This document shows positions 10,497 through 20,895 of a DNA stretch of 64,000 nucleotides, in pieces; the first letter of the stretch is position 1; each line of letters opens with the position of its first letter. The notes beneath the pieces are model-generated. The model had not been told where the DNA came from. It worked only from the letters and a program-made list of their open reading frames with translations, and ran no database searches. The stretch comes from Kingdonia uniflora (taxonomy: Eukaryota > Streptophyta > Magnoliopsida > Ranunculales > Circaeasteraceae), in contig JACGCM010002894.1 of NCBI GenBank assembly GCA_014058105.1, positions 868,001-932,000 on the forward strand, given 5' to 3'. Made by a program: the position numbers and the translations under genes.

Positions 10497-11331
10497 CTCT
10501 GAGGGGGGTTCAACTTGGTCTCCAGGATAGGTATATTGAGCTGGAAAAGAGGATCTCCCAGCTCGAGGGAGAGAAAAACCAGTTGGAAGAGAGCTTGACT
10601 CGGGAGAGGGAAGCTGCTGCCCTAAAGCTGAAGGAAGTTAGGGCCGAAAGTGTAGCTGAAGTGGAGTGATTTGTTTCCGCATCTGCTACTTCTCGGAACA
10701 ACCTTGTAGGGAAGCTCTACCAACTGAGGTATACAAAGGCGGAGATTTTGGCATTTAGCGAAGGGAATTATGAGGAGATGGAAATTGTAGATGAAGATGA
10801 GGTTGAGGAAATGGAGGATGGTCTGAATGTTGCTGAAAAAGACCGTTGTCGATAATCAGGAAACTTTTGATCAGGTAGGATAATCGTGTAATGTAACATC
10901 AGTTGTGAAACATGAACTCGAGTTTGTAATATTATATTGCTGTTTGATGCCAACAACGCTTTTCTTATGAAATCCCGTATTGTAGGAGATAAAAAGTTTG
11001 TGCCTCAAATTGTGGACTTAGAGGGCCTGCTTGAAGTGGAGAAAAACTCCTCTGCTGATTTGTAGGTTAAATAATTCAGATAAAGTAATAACTAGATGAA
11101 CATGAATTTAATAGAAGAAGAGATATGTACCTTGTAAGTTTTTTCTAGTTCAGGATGTTTGTGTATGTACACTCTTCTTACGACCAAAGCTTGTTTCTTG
11201 GCCGGCAGGCCAAGGGGAACTAGCTTTCTTGAGCTTGCAGGCGTCTGTTCTGTAAGTTTGTCAGTATGTTTCTATCGATATATTTCTTAATTAGGTATTG
11301 ATGTTGTGAGTCCCTGCTAACTGTTATGCAG

Positions 11332-12715
11332 AAGGAGCTAGATGTTGCTAGAGAGATAGAAGAACAGACTCCTTTATATAATGCTGAGTATGCAAAAGAA
11401 TATGAGGCTTTGATCTCTCAGTATGAAGATCAATTGGATGATAATGTGAAGCTTTCTCTAAAGCTCGAAGAAGCTAAGAGCCAAGTCGAGGATAAGACTG
11501 CAACACTGTTGAACAAGGATTTGGCTTTGAACCAACTTGTCAGCAAACTTGCTGAGTTGAAGGAAAGAGCAGCGTCAGGTTCTCGACACGATGCTGAGTT
11601 AGCCGAATACCGTATTAGAGCATTGAATGATGAGATATCTGACATGAAATGTAACATTCGTGCTCTAAACGAGCAGTTGTTAAAGAGAGAGATCGACCTG
11701 GATACAGCGCGAACTAATTTGGCTGTGTCTGAGGCCGACTTTGAAAAATTAAGTAGTAGTATTGTGGGCAAAGATTTAGAATTGCGTAACTATGTACAAA
11801 TATGTGATAGTTTGATCGCCAGGTTAGATCATTTGAAGGCTGATTTACGTCGTTTAAAAGAGAGAGAGGCTAAGAGCAGGGCTAATTTAGCAGAGGTTCA
11901 AGCCAAGAATAAAAGTTTGGTGGACGATTTGGCCCACATCCATGGAAATGTGAGGAGGGAGGTACAACGTGATAAGAAGATAACTGAAAGAATTAATCAA
12001 CTCTGTGCTCGAATTACCAAATTGGAAGCGGGAATTACGTGTACGAAAAATGAAGTATGAGAAGGATCTCAAATTGGAATTGGATAAAAGGGATGGTAAA
12101 ATTGCTTCTGGTGAGGGGAGTCGGGAGATGAAGGAATTCCTTTGTCAAAAAGAAGAATTGGTAGAGAATATGCGTATTGACCTAACAAATTTTCGACAGA
12201 AGTCGATAGACCTTACAAGGCAAATGAGTGAACGTATCGATCAATTAACCGCGGAATTGGCTGAATCGAAAGCTCGTCGTTTAAGGGATAACAAGCGTAC
12301 TGATATTACTCACCAATCCTTTAAGGAACTAGTAGTTCTTGAGCAAGATAAATGTGACGGTGAAGCTTTGCATCAACGACAATTAAGCGCATTGGTCGCA
12401 TTTTTTGTCGAGGAAATAAAATTTCTGCAGGTTGAGAGGGATTTGATGCGAGATTGCTTCTTCGGGAGGACTTGTGTATGTAAACTCGATATCTCTAGCA
12501 TAGATCTGATTGGGGCTATGGATCGTGGTATTGGGACCACAACGGCTGAACAGATAGCTCGAGGGAGAGAAATTATTGTTGAACGAGCTCCATAATACAT
12601 GGCATCCAGGACTGAAATAGGGGGAAGCTCAAGTTCAGTCTTACCTACTCCTACTGTGGGAGGAAGGTCGACTGCTCTCCCATCAAGAAAATCCAACAAA
12701 ATTAAAAAGAAATAG
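11332..12715 (+). pseudogene. Tat-1 large antisense gene, coiled-coil C-terminal part
   Basis: An acceptor TTATGCAG at 11331 opens a long exon. It reads KELDVAREIEEQ and continues as about 240 residues of near-continuous heptad-type coiled coil, rich in E, K, L, R and A. One frameshift near 12040 moves the frame to the open segment 12041-12595. That segment ends with the conserved block VAFFVEEIKFLQVERD and GRTCVCKLD; Tat-2 has IAYFVEEVRRLESERH and GRGCICRAD. A single stop at 12592-12594 precedes a serine-rich, lysine-ended tail (NKIKKK) to 12715, which is probably the original C-terminus. The protein may be structural or nuclear; its function is unknown. Apart from the shift and the stop it is remarkably open. 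Confidence 0.75.
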
Positions 12716-12984
12716 ACTTGAATTATGATAACGAGTACCTTCTGTAATTAACAAATGTTGATGCTTCCGAGACTGCTCGATGTAGGCCCTTGAGAGGAGC
12801 ATTGTAATTTAAAATGTTGATATTGGAAACTAACATTTTCTTCGCCTGCAGTAGATGCTATTATCTGGTTTGACCCATCGAATTAGAAGAAGTATGTGGG
12901 TGTAGAAGTAAGTATTATCTGTGCTTCAACCTTTGGACTTTAGGGAGGTTTAGCGGCATCGAGCAAGTTTATTTATTTTTATTT
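12716..12984. other. Spacer between antisense gene and tandem repeats
   Basis: No ORF or RNA gene seen. This is the 3' flank of the antisense gene and lies just before the tandem repeat array. Confidence 0.5.
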
Positions 12985-13945
12985 TTTTACTCGTGCTTTA
13001 GGCTTGTTATCTTCAGGCTAAGAGGTTCATTATGGCCCCCGCCTTCGGATGTATGAGTATCCTCAGGAGTTAGGCTAGTATTATCTATGCCATTATCAAT
13101 GTTGGATGTTGTAGCTTATCGGCAGCAAGTAAGTTCTTTCCTCACTCGTGCTTTAGGTTTGTTATCTTCAGGCTAAGAGGTTTGTTATGACCCCCGCCTT
13201 TGGATGTATGAGTATCTTCAGGAGTTAGGCTAGTATTATCTATGCCATTACCAATGTTGGATGTTAGAGCTTATCGGCAGCGAGTAAGTTTTTTCTTCAC
13301 TCGTACTTTAGGCTTATTATCTTCAGGCTAAGAGGTTTGTTATGGCCCCTGCCTTCAGATGTATGTGTATCCTCAGGAGTTTGGCTAGTATTATCTATGC
13401 CATTACTAATGTTGGATATTGGAGCTTATCGGCAGTAAGCAAGTTTTTTCCTCACTCGTACTTTAGGCTTGTTATCTTCAGGCTAAGAGGTTCGTTATGA
13501 CCCCCGCCTTCGGATGTATAAGTATCCTCAGGAGTTAGGCTAGTATTATCTATGCCATTACCAATGTTGGATGTTGGAGCTTATCGGCAGCGAGCAAGTT
13601 TTTTCCTCACTCGTGCTTTAGGCTTGTTATCTTCAGGCTAAGAGGTTCGTTATGACCCCCACCTTCGGATGTATGAGTATCTTCAGGAGTTAGGCTAGTA
13701 TTATCTATGCCATTACCAATGCTGGATGTTGGAGCTTATCGGCAGCGAGCAAGTTTTTTCTCACTCGTGCTTTAGGCTTGTTATCTTTAAGCTAAGAAGT
13801 TCGTTATGGCCCCTGCCTTCAGATGTATGAGTATCCTCAGGAGTTTGGCTAGTATTATCTATGTCATTACCAATATTGGATGTTGGAGCTTATCGGTAGC
13901 GAGCAAGTTTTTTCCTTACTCGTGTTTTAGGCTTGTTATCTAAGT
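12985..13945. repeat. Tandem repeat array, about 155 bp x 6.2 (Tat-1)
   Basis: Six complete units and a partial one, with starts at about 12989, 13143, 13300, 13454, 13609, 13763 and 13918 (marked by ACTCGTGCTTTAGGCTTG). Units differ by a few percent. The array sits exactly where the convergent pol and antisense genes meet. Tandem repeats at this place in Tat-lineage elements are known as a source of plant satellite DNA. Confidence 0.92.
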
Positions 13946-14149
13946 GTAACTGTATAGCAGGGATTCTTGTGATAAAAAAAAAGATTTCATTGATTGAAAA
14001 GAGTTTGTACATACATTGGAGGTGAAATCTCGATGTGGATTGGGTGTTGCTGAGCGATAGAGGAGTTGTTCAGCGTCGATATAACTTTAATCTTCTTGTA
14101 TTCCATGGATTTGAAATTTTGTCACCGGCTTCCGTCATGAGATAGTATG

Positions 14150-15112
14150 AACCCAGACCAGTTTGACCTATGACCATGAAAGGACCTTCACAGTTTTCTG
14201 CTAGTTTCCCAGCATGCGGTTCTTTTTTGTTATCTGGGATTTCTCGAAGGACCCAGTCGTTGATAGCGAACTCCCGAGTGCGAACTCATTTATTATATGA
14301 ATTTTCCAGTGTTTGATGATATCGACCAAGATTTGCGATGGCTCGATCTTGTCTCTCATCAATCCAATTGAGGTTGCACGCCAATTTGAACTCATTTTCT
14401 TCGTCTGTGAGCTCGTACAGGATGGTCGTACTTTGTTGGGATCACTGCTTCGGTTCCATAGGCAAGTAGAAAAGGAGAGCACTGTGTTGATTTCCGGGGC
14501 GTAGTTCGATAAGCCCATAAGACGTGAGGTAATTCATGTATCCAGTTGCCCTTCTTCTATGACATAAGACACTTTTTGAGAGCATCCATGATGATTTTGT
14601 TTGTGATCACTGCCTCTCCGTTTCCCAGGGGGTAGTACGGGTTCGATGAAGAATGGATTATGCTGGGTTTGTTGAGGAATGATATGACCTTGACTCCAAC
14701 GAACTGAGGACCATTATCGATACGGATCAAATGGGGGCAACCAAATCTTGTGATGATATGCTGCCAAATGAAAGAAATGACCTCTTCTTCTCGAGTTCTG
14801 CATAGAGGAACTGCTTCGACCCATTTAGTGAAGTAATCTGTGGCAACAAGGAGAAATTTCCTGTTACCAGGAGTATTGGGGAATTCACCAAGTAGATCGA
14901 GTGCCCATCATTTGAACGGCCAGTACACCTTACTGGCATGGAGCTCAAGGGCAGGGCCCAAATTTGTTTCCCATGACGCTGACATGCGTCACATTTCCGT
15001 GAGTATTCTTCAGCTTGCTTCGCATCCTTGGCCAGAACACTCCTTGGGTAATAGCTCTGTTAGCAAGAGCTCGCCCTGCGGTATGGGATCTGCAGGTACC
15101 TTCATGTAGATC
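14150..15112 (-). pseudogene. Tat-1 integrase
   Basis: The minus strand shows DLHEGTC..HTAGRALANRAITQGVFWP (about 15000-15115), the zinc-binding/HHCC region of a gypsy integrase. Below it are pieces of the catalytic core in shifting frames (WMGRSSSSM-type text at 14800-14830, FDPYR near 14720). The D-D-E residues cannot be followed in one frame. It is heavily decayed compared with the RNase H part directly upstream. Confidence 0.75.
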
Positions 15113-16423
15113 TCAGAGCATCTTGTCGGCAAGTTCTTTAGAGAGGCACTTGAAGTATGGACCAGTGACTGAACGTTTGTAGAGATTACCGTTTGGTTGG
15201 ACTGTGTTGCGCTTTGAATTCTCGATGATGTGTCTGCGCTGCTGTGCATCATCTGGTAGTGACCCATTGCATGAGTTATCCGGACCGAGATAAATAATGA
15301 ATGGTTTCCTCCAATCATCTTCCGTCATCTCATCGCCCCCAGTGTTAATCGCATATATTGTTGTACGATTAATATTGGGGCTAGAAATAACTTCGATTTG
15401 AAAGCGTCTTGATTTTGTTCCCAATACTCCAGCTAAGTAAGCCAAGGAGTCGGCGTGGCTATTTTTTCCTCGAGAGAGGTATTCGAGCGTAACTTTGTGA
15501 AATTTGTTTAGCTTTTCTGCAACCAAAGCTGCATAATCGACCATGATGTCGTTCTTCTTGTATTGTTCTGAGTAGTGATGAACGATTAGAAGATAGTCTG
15601 TATAGGCTGAGATTGCAGTGACTCCAAGTTCGAGAGCCATATCTAGACCATGAATGAGTGCCTCGTACTCGGTAATATTGTTCGAGGCTTCGAAGTCGAG
15701 ACGGATGGATTTCTCGATTCTGTCGTTGGAAGGTGTAATGAGAACGATCCTAATTCCTGACCCTGCGGGTCCTGCTGAACCATCGGTGAGGAGCCTCCAC
15801 CCTTTTTGAGATATCCATGATGCCCGATCATCAAAAGATTTGGAGGGTGGAAACTCATCTGCTGCATCTTCCGCGAGATCTGGATCATGTTCTTCCCAGT
15901 CAGGATCTGAAACTGGAAAGTCTGCTAGGAAATCAGCAACTGCTTGACCCTTTTCTAAAATTCGCTGCTTGAATTTGATTTTGTGCACCCCCAAACTGAC
16001 GGACCACTGCTGTATTCGTCTGGATTTCTCTTTCTTAGGCAATACTTCCCGAAGTGGGTAGTTTGTCATGACTTTGACAGGATGTGCTTGAAAATAGTGT
16101 TTGAGCTTTTGTACGGCATAAGCGAGAGTTAAAAGTAATCTTTCAATTTTAGAGTACCCCGTTTCCGCTGGAGTAAACATTTTGCTGATGAAGAAAATTG
16201 GTTTCTCAATTTTTCCTTCGAGCCAAATGAGAACCGTGCTGAGAGATACATCTGTAACTGCGAGGTAGATAATCAGTTCCTCGTTGCCTATCGGAGTGCT
16301 CATGATTGGAGCCTTTCCTAGGTAAGTTTTCAGTTCCTGAAAAGCTGCTTCGCATTCTGGTGTCCATTTAATATCTTCATTTTTTAAACCTTTGCCTCGT
16401 TGAGTGGAACCTCTGAGTAACAT
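15113..16423 (-). pseudogene. Tat-1 RT connection, RNase H and second (archaeal-like) RNase H
   Basis: A 436-codon open frame, the longest in the window, but not a complete gene: it lacks the upstream RT and the integrase. First comes the RT/RNase H region (KWTPECEAAFQELKTYL, then FISKMFTPAETGYSKIE and LPKKEKSRRIQQW). Then a second RNase H follows with acidic sites in TDGSAGPAGSG, TEYEALIHGL, YTDYLLIV and SHADSLAYLAG. The second RNase H domain, of archaeal/plant type, is a hallmark of Tat elements. In this copy the third site reads TDYLLIV instead of the more usual DSQLIV form. It would degrade the RNA template during reverse transcription. The frame is separated from the RT frame by a stop and shift at 16424-16427. 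Confidence 0.92.
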
Positions 16424-16426
16424 AAA

Positions 16427-17115
16427 TTACCATCTACTTCGGTCCGAGGATTTGGATACGAATATGTTGATTGTTGTGATCTTTCCTGTGAGCTTTTGTA
16501 CATCCTTCTTTGTTGATGGTGAAGGTTTGTCCAGAAGAGTTTGAATTTGATCTGGATCTACTTCTATCCCTTTCTTGCTGATAAGATGACCCAAGAACTT
16601 GCCCGAGTGAACACCGAACTGGCATTTTTCGGGATTAAGCCTCATTCTGTAGGATCGTAATATACTGAATACTGTAGAGAGATGAGAGATGTGATTTTCT
16701 TTTTTTAGGCTCTTGCAAAACATGTCGTCAATATAGACTTCGACTGTTTCTCCCAAGTATTCTTTGAACATACTTGTGACCAGCCTTTGGTAAGTGGCTC
16801 CAGCGTTCTTAAGGACGAATGGCATGACCTTGTAACAGTAGAGACCTCTTTCTATAATAAATGTAGTCTTTTCTTGATCTGCTTCCAAGAGTAGAATTTG
16901 ATTGTTCCCCGTAGCGGCGTCCATCATGGATAAGAGTTCATGACCTGCTGTAGAGTCGAGGATCTGATGAAAGATCGGAAGAGGGAAACTATCTTTTGAC
17001 GTGTGTTTGTTAAGATCTGTAAAATCCACGCATACCCGAACCTTCCCATTCTTCTTTGGAATAACAACGATATTAGAGATCCAGTCTGGGTACTTGGCTT
17101 CTCAAATGAAACCAA
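16427..17115 (-). pseudogene. Tat-1 reverse transcriptase
   Basis: The fingers and palm of a gypsy reverse transcriptase. VDFTDLNKH is at the start, PFVLKNAGATYQRL in the middle, and the catalytic VYIDDM box with both aspartates intact near 16727-16745. LGHLISKKGIEVDPDQI follows at about 16540-16590. The open frame is 16427-17029; just upstream the text YPDWISNIVVIPKKNGK is readable, with one stop near 17103. It ends where the frame shifts into the RNase H frame. Confidence 0.92.
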
Positions 17116-17429
17116 CCTCGATAAGTTTGTCGACTTCCTTGTTCACCTCGTCTCTAAGTCATGGAGATAACCTGCGTTGCTTTTGCTTAACTACCGTGGC
17201 GCCTTTGCGAATATTTAAAATGTGGCAAGACTTTGAGGGGTCTACGCCTGGCATTTATTGGAAGTTCCATGCGAAAACGTCTTTGTTGGATTGGAGGAAA
17301 GAAATAAGAGCTTTTTTCTCTATTTGAATTAATTTTGTACCGTTATAAGTACCTCGGTTAACTTTATCGATTTGGACGTATTCCACGGGTCGGCTAGAGA
17401 AGACTGATCATCGAGGTGATCAGCCTTTT

Positions 17430-17830
17430 GTGATTGCTATGCAGCAATCTGCTCGAGAACTGACGAGACTGTATTCTCGCAAGCTCGAGAGAGTTTCTGA
17501 CTTCCTTTGATTTCATAAATACCGTTGTTATGTTTCAAACGGAGTGCTTGGTGGAACGTGAATGGGATGGCCTCCATATTGTGCAGCCAACAACGTCCTA
17601 GTATCCCCAAATACCTTGATTTGGCATTGATGACGTAAAAAATGACGTCGATAGTGGTAGGCCCTGCTGTGATCGGAAGAGTAATCTTCCCAACTCGTAC
17701 TTCTTTGGACCCATTAAACCCACTGATGTCTGTCTCGGTTTGAATGACCTGATCTGAGAGTCTCATTTGGTCAACGTGCTCTGGAAAATGATCTCAATCC
17801 CACTTCCTTTGTCCACCATCATGGTGTGCA
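17430..17830 (-). pseudogene. Tat-1 aspartic protease
   Basis: An active-site region reading VDKGSGIEIIF at about 17785-17822, in place of the Tat form VDGGSSADILF, is followed in a shifted frame by LGRCWLHNMEAIPFTFHQ (about 17560-17615), typical of plant gypsy proteases. One frameshift lies between the two pieces. The acidic residue of the active site is retained, but the context is changed. Confidence 0.8.
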
Positions 17831-17839
17831 TTACGAAGT

Positions 17840-19742
17840 TCCTCATTTTGAGCATAATTACTAGTGCGTCATGATGAGGATACTTTACATGTCTTATGTC
17901 GTAGTCTTCGAAGGAGATTCCCTTTCGACGACTGCTAGACTCTGGGAGGAGCTTGGCTTCCTTGTCCTAGACAGCAAGGTCACAGTATTTGCCCAACTTC
18001 CTCAGCTTGATTTTGTTAGAATTCGAAACCTGATTGATCTCGATCATATTACTGTAGTAGAGATGATATAGATGCTTCTCCTCTGCTTGTTCTGTTACTT
18101 GAGTCATGTCACCTTATTTCAGATAGCTCCCATCTTTATAGCTGGGAAGATCGATGATGTATTCGAGCATCCTCCCTTCTTTAAAAATGATATCCAATAG
18201 CTTCTTCAAACCATAGCAATTGTCGGTGCTGTGGTGCTTAACCTTGTGATATTCGCAATAAGGTCGACCTGCTATTGGATCAAGAGGCCGAGCTGGATGA
18301 AATCATTTATCTTTCTGGAGAACAGGATAGATCACGGAAAGCTTGGCATTCAACTTTGGTATGACTATTCTGGATGGTTTTTGCGACCTCTGATTGTTGT
18401 CTCTTACTGGTTTTGTCTTTGCTCATTTGGGATCGCCTTGATCGCTCGAGCTGCAGTTGTTGCTGGAATCTGTAGAAGGAACCATGGTGTTGTGGACTGC
18501 CTTTACGGGTTTATTCGGTTCGGGCATCATCTGCTCCAGATCGATGTAATTGTTGACTTTCTCGACCATATCTTCGAGAGTCTTGGGCTTCTTCTGGAAG
18601 AGATACTCTTTAGCTTTGCAATTAAACTGTAGAACATTTGTGAATGCGGACACGGCTGTCTTCTGATCTAGATTGTTGACCTTCAGAGCCAGTTCGAGAA
18701 ACTTCTTGGAGAACTCCTCGAACTTTTCCCCTTGTGCTTGTTTGAGACTTATAAGAGAATATATGTTATCTTATTTGTCCTTATTGTGGGCATAAGCCTT
18801 GATGAAGATTTTCTGTAACTGCTTGAAGGTATGAATTAAACCTTCCGGTAAGGAGTGGAACCAACAGAGAGGTTCGTCCTGGAGACTGGTAGCGAAGAGC
18901 TGGCAAAGGATGTGATTCAGATTAGAATACAAACCTAATTAACCGCGGAATTGTTGAACGCGCTGGCCAAGATCGGTTCCTTTGTATTTGATGATCTTGG
19001 GTGTATGAAAATCTGTTGGGACATCCATATCAAATAATTCTTTAGCAATTGGACTACCTTGTAATTTATGCGAGTCATCCTTCGCGTCTAAAGCCGTTGC
19101 TTCGATGATCTCCCTGATACGTTGGTCCATGAGCTCCTGAGAAATATAATGTTGAGGGATAGGAGTTGCTGGAACTGTCAGAACTGTTGGAACCGCTTGA
19201 CGCATGAGTCTGGGAACATGGTTACCTGTTTCCTCGCTCATATGTTCAGGTTGCGGGGTTCGGTAAGGAGGTCGCAAGACTTACTCGGGTTGCTTGGAAG
19301 GCCTGCGATCTCTGCTGATATTTGTCTGCGCCTCTTATCCCAAATGAATAGAGACTATCGGTACTTGTGGATCCTCACAATGAATCCTGGAAACCTCTGT
19401 ACTGCGTACCTCATGTGGCCCTAACCTCTCGTGAGCGGAAACCCTTGAGGTCGTTGGTACTGTCTCGTATTCTCTCGGGGCTGGTGTTGGTTGGCCCTGT
19501 AATGCTTTCAGGGCTGTTTAAAAAGCTAACATTTGAGCTTCTTATTTCTTTGTCTCCAGAACTCAAGTTTGACGCTCTCGTTCTGACTCCTTCTCGCGGA
19601 ACTCTCGATCTTCCAATGGCTGGCTCTCGAGCTGACTCCGTTTCTCGGCTTCGGCAATTAAGCTCGTCTGAAGTTCGGCAACCCGATCAGGTCTCCTTGA
19701 ACTTTCAGGCTGAGCTCCCAAAGATTGACGTGTTTGAACCAT
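17840..19742 (-). pseudogene. Tat-1 gag
   Basis: Starts at ATG 19742 with MVQTRQSLGAQPES. The gag core follows in several pieces: PIAKELFDMDVPTDFHTPK (about 19000-19060), DEPLCWFHSLPEG (about 18835-18875), FEEFSKKFLELALKVNNLD (about 18670-18725) and AVSAFTNVLQFNCKAKEYLF. The C-terminal region reads CEYHKVKHHSTDNC (about 18215-18260), a zinc-knuckle-like remnant. At least four stops break it (for example near 19280, 18939 and 18773). It would form the capsid in an active element. Confidence 0.87.
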
Positions 19743-19802
19743 AATTGAATACCATTGACCGATGAGTATTTATTGTGGTTCTTAAGTACATGGAAAAAAA
19801 CG

Positions 19803-19826
19803 TGCGTTCCCACAGACGACGCCAAA
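19803..19826 (-). other. Primer binding site of Tat-1
   Basis: On the minus strand, TGGCGTCGTCTGTGGGAA begins two bases inside the 5' LTR. Its first nine bases differ by one from TGGCGCCGT, the 3' end complement of plant aspartate tRNA. The tRNA assignment is an inference from those few bases. Confidence 0.65.
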
Positions 19827-20417
19827 TGTAGGGACCAAATTTTGCAAAGCTCGAAATAGCTTGAAATTGATCCTTACACCAAGAACTACTATGACAAGAA
19901 TTAAATAAGGGATAACACTTGACACAGGAGATTTAGCATGGAAAACCTGTAAATAGGTAAAATACCACGACCTCGAGTGTAGGATTTTGTTAAAGTAGTA
20001 TTATTGCTTGAGAGAGAAAAAAAAATCTAATTACAAGAGTTTATCTAAGAAAAGATAGCTAGAGATCAGATAATCGTATGTATTAAATTATTCGTTGACC
20101 GTCCTGTTTCTTTAGGAGCTCTGCCTTTTTATAGACCCTTCTCTCAGCTTGACATCGTGCTTGAAGCAGTTCTCCTGAAAGTGGGAATCATGGGCAGTTG
20201 AGTGTGTAACTGCTAGCTCGTGGGAGACAGGTGTTTGTTGACTTGTTCTGCTTACATCTGTTGTGGACGACCCACGTTCTGCTTGAGTTCGTGGTCAATG
20301 TGTAACTGTTGACGTGTCTGTTTATGCGTGAGTCTGGTACTGAATAAGATCGAATCTTTCAGAGCTCGAGGCATAGATGAGATCGAATGTCCATAGCTCG
20401 AGGGATAAGTCCCAACA
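19827..20417 (-). repeat. 5' LTR of Tat-1
   Basis: 591 bp partner of 5856-6446, beginning TGTAGGG in window orientation and ending CCAACA. A minus-strand TATAAAA box near 20128-20136 would drive gag-pol. The target duplication GTGGG follows at 20418. Confidence 0.93.
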
Positions 20418-20895
20418 GTGGGTATACAGACTAATGCAAGAATCTAATAGTTCAAGGAGATTCAAGGCTAGACTTGTGGTGAAACGCTTTTAGCAGAAAG
20501 AAAACATTGATTTGGTAAAAAAAATCTCCTGTTGTGAAGATGTCTACTATTCGAGTTGTGATGAATATAGTTGCAGTTGAAGATTTACATCTTGAGCAAC
20601 TTGATGTCAAGATATCATTTCTTCACAACCTCCTTAATGAAGAAATATATATTAAACAGCCAGAAGGGTATGCAGTCAAAAGGAAATAAGATCTAGTGTG
20701 TAGGCTCACGAAGAGCTTATATGGTTTGAAAGAAGCGCCAAGGTAATGGTATTTGAAGTTCGTTCAATTTATGTCCATAAATGGTTATTCGAAATACAAT
20801 ACGGATCATTATTATTTTATAAAGAATTCAGGAAACTCATATATCATTTTACTTCTGTATGTAGATGATATGTTGGTAGCAAGTGCTAACATGGG
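20418..20895 (+). pseudogene. Copia element 1 reverse transcriptase, C-terminal part
   Basis: This continues the frame interrupted at 5855. It shows FKARLVVKRF, then QLDVKISFLHN, EEIYIKQPEGY, LTKSLYGLKEAPR and the catalytic LLYVDDMLVA box (about 20851-20882), with frameshifts between the pieces. Directly after VASANMG the sequence jumps into the LTR, so the thumb, RNase H and polypurine tract are missing. Confidence 0.9.

Larger units (their letters stand above)
8997..10854 (+). pseudogene. Tat-1 large antisense gene, N-terminal and middle part
   Basis: The gene starts at ATG 8997 with MASTSG and a serine/acid-rich leader. A conserved core follows, with FREFCKAKS and LYLLPDLAKEK (ending at the stop at 9303), then further exon sequence to 9772 with SSSRPCFFDLSSAGRVWNDN. 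After the intron it continues at 9866-10419 and 10497-10875 with a basic patch KRRKVTPP (possible nuclear signal), a coiled coil and an acidic segment (EEMEIVDEDEVEEMEDG). The same order of blocks is found in Tat-2 and partly in Tat-3. The set resembles the plant-only proteins annotated as putative gypsy-type transposon (Transposase_28-like); I cannot confirm that by search. At least seven stops or shifts break it (for example 9303, 10273, 10667). Confidence 0.7.
5856..20417 (-). mobile_element. Tat-type Ty3/gypsy retrotransposon with antisense gene (Tat-1)
   Basis: It has two LTRs of 591 bp (5856-6446 and 19827-20417), TGTAG...CTACA/CAACA ends, and a perfect GTGGG duplication (5851-5855 and 20418-20422). 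It lies in minus orientation. From right to left it runs primer binding site, gag, protease, reverse transcriptase, connection, a second RNase H, integrase, tandem repeats, a long antisense gene block on the plus strand, polypurine tract, 3' LTR. This order, the total length of 14.6 kb, the extra RNase H and the antisense ORFs are features of the Tat lineage. By eye I count about 20 differences in the first 280 bp of the two LTRs, so the insertion is not recent. All coding parts are broken. Confidence 0.93.

Noticed and set aside
12985..13945. CRISPR-like array
   Set aside because: The repeats are contiguous 155-bp tandem units without spacers, in a plant nuclear retrotransposon.
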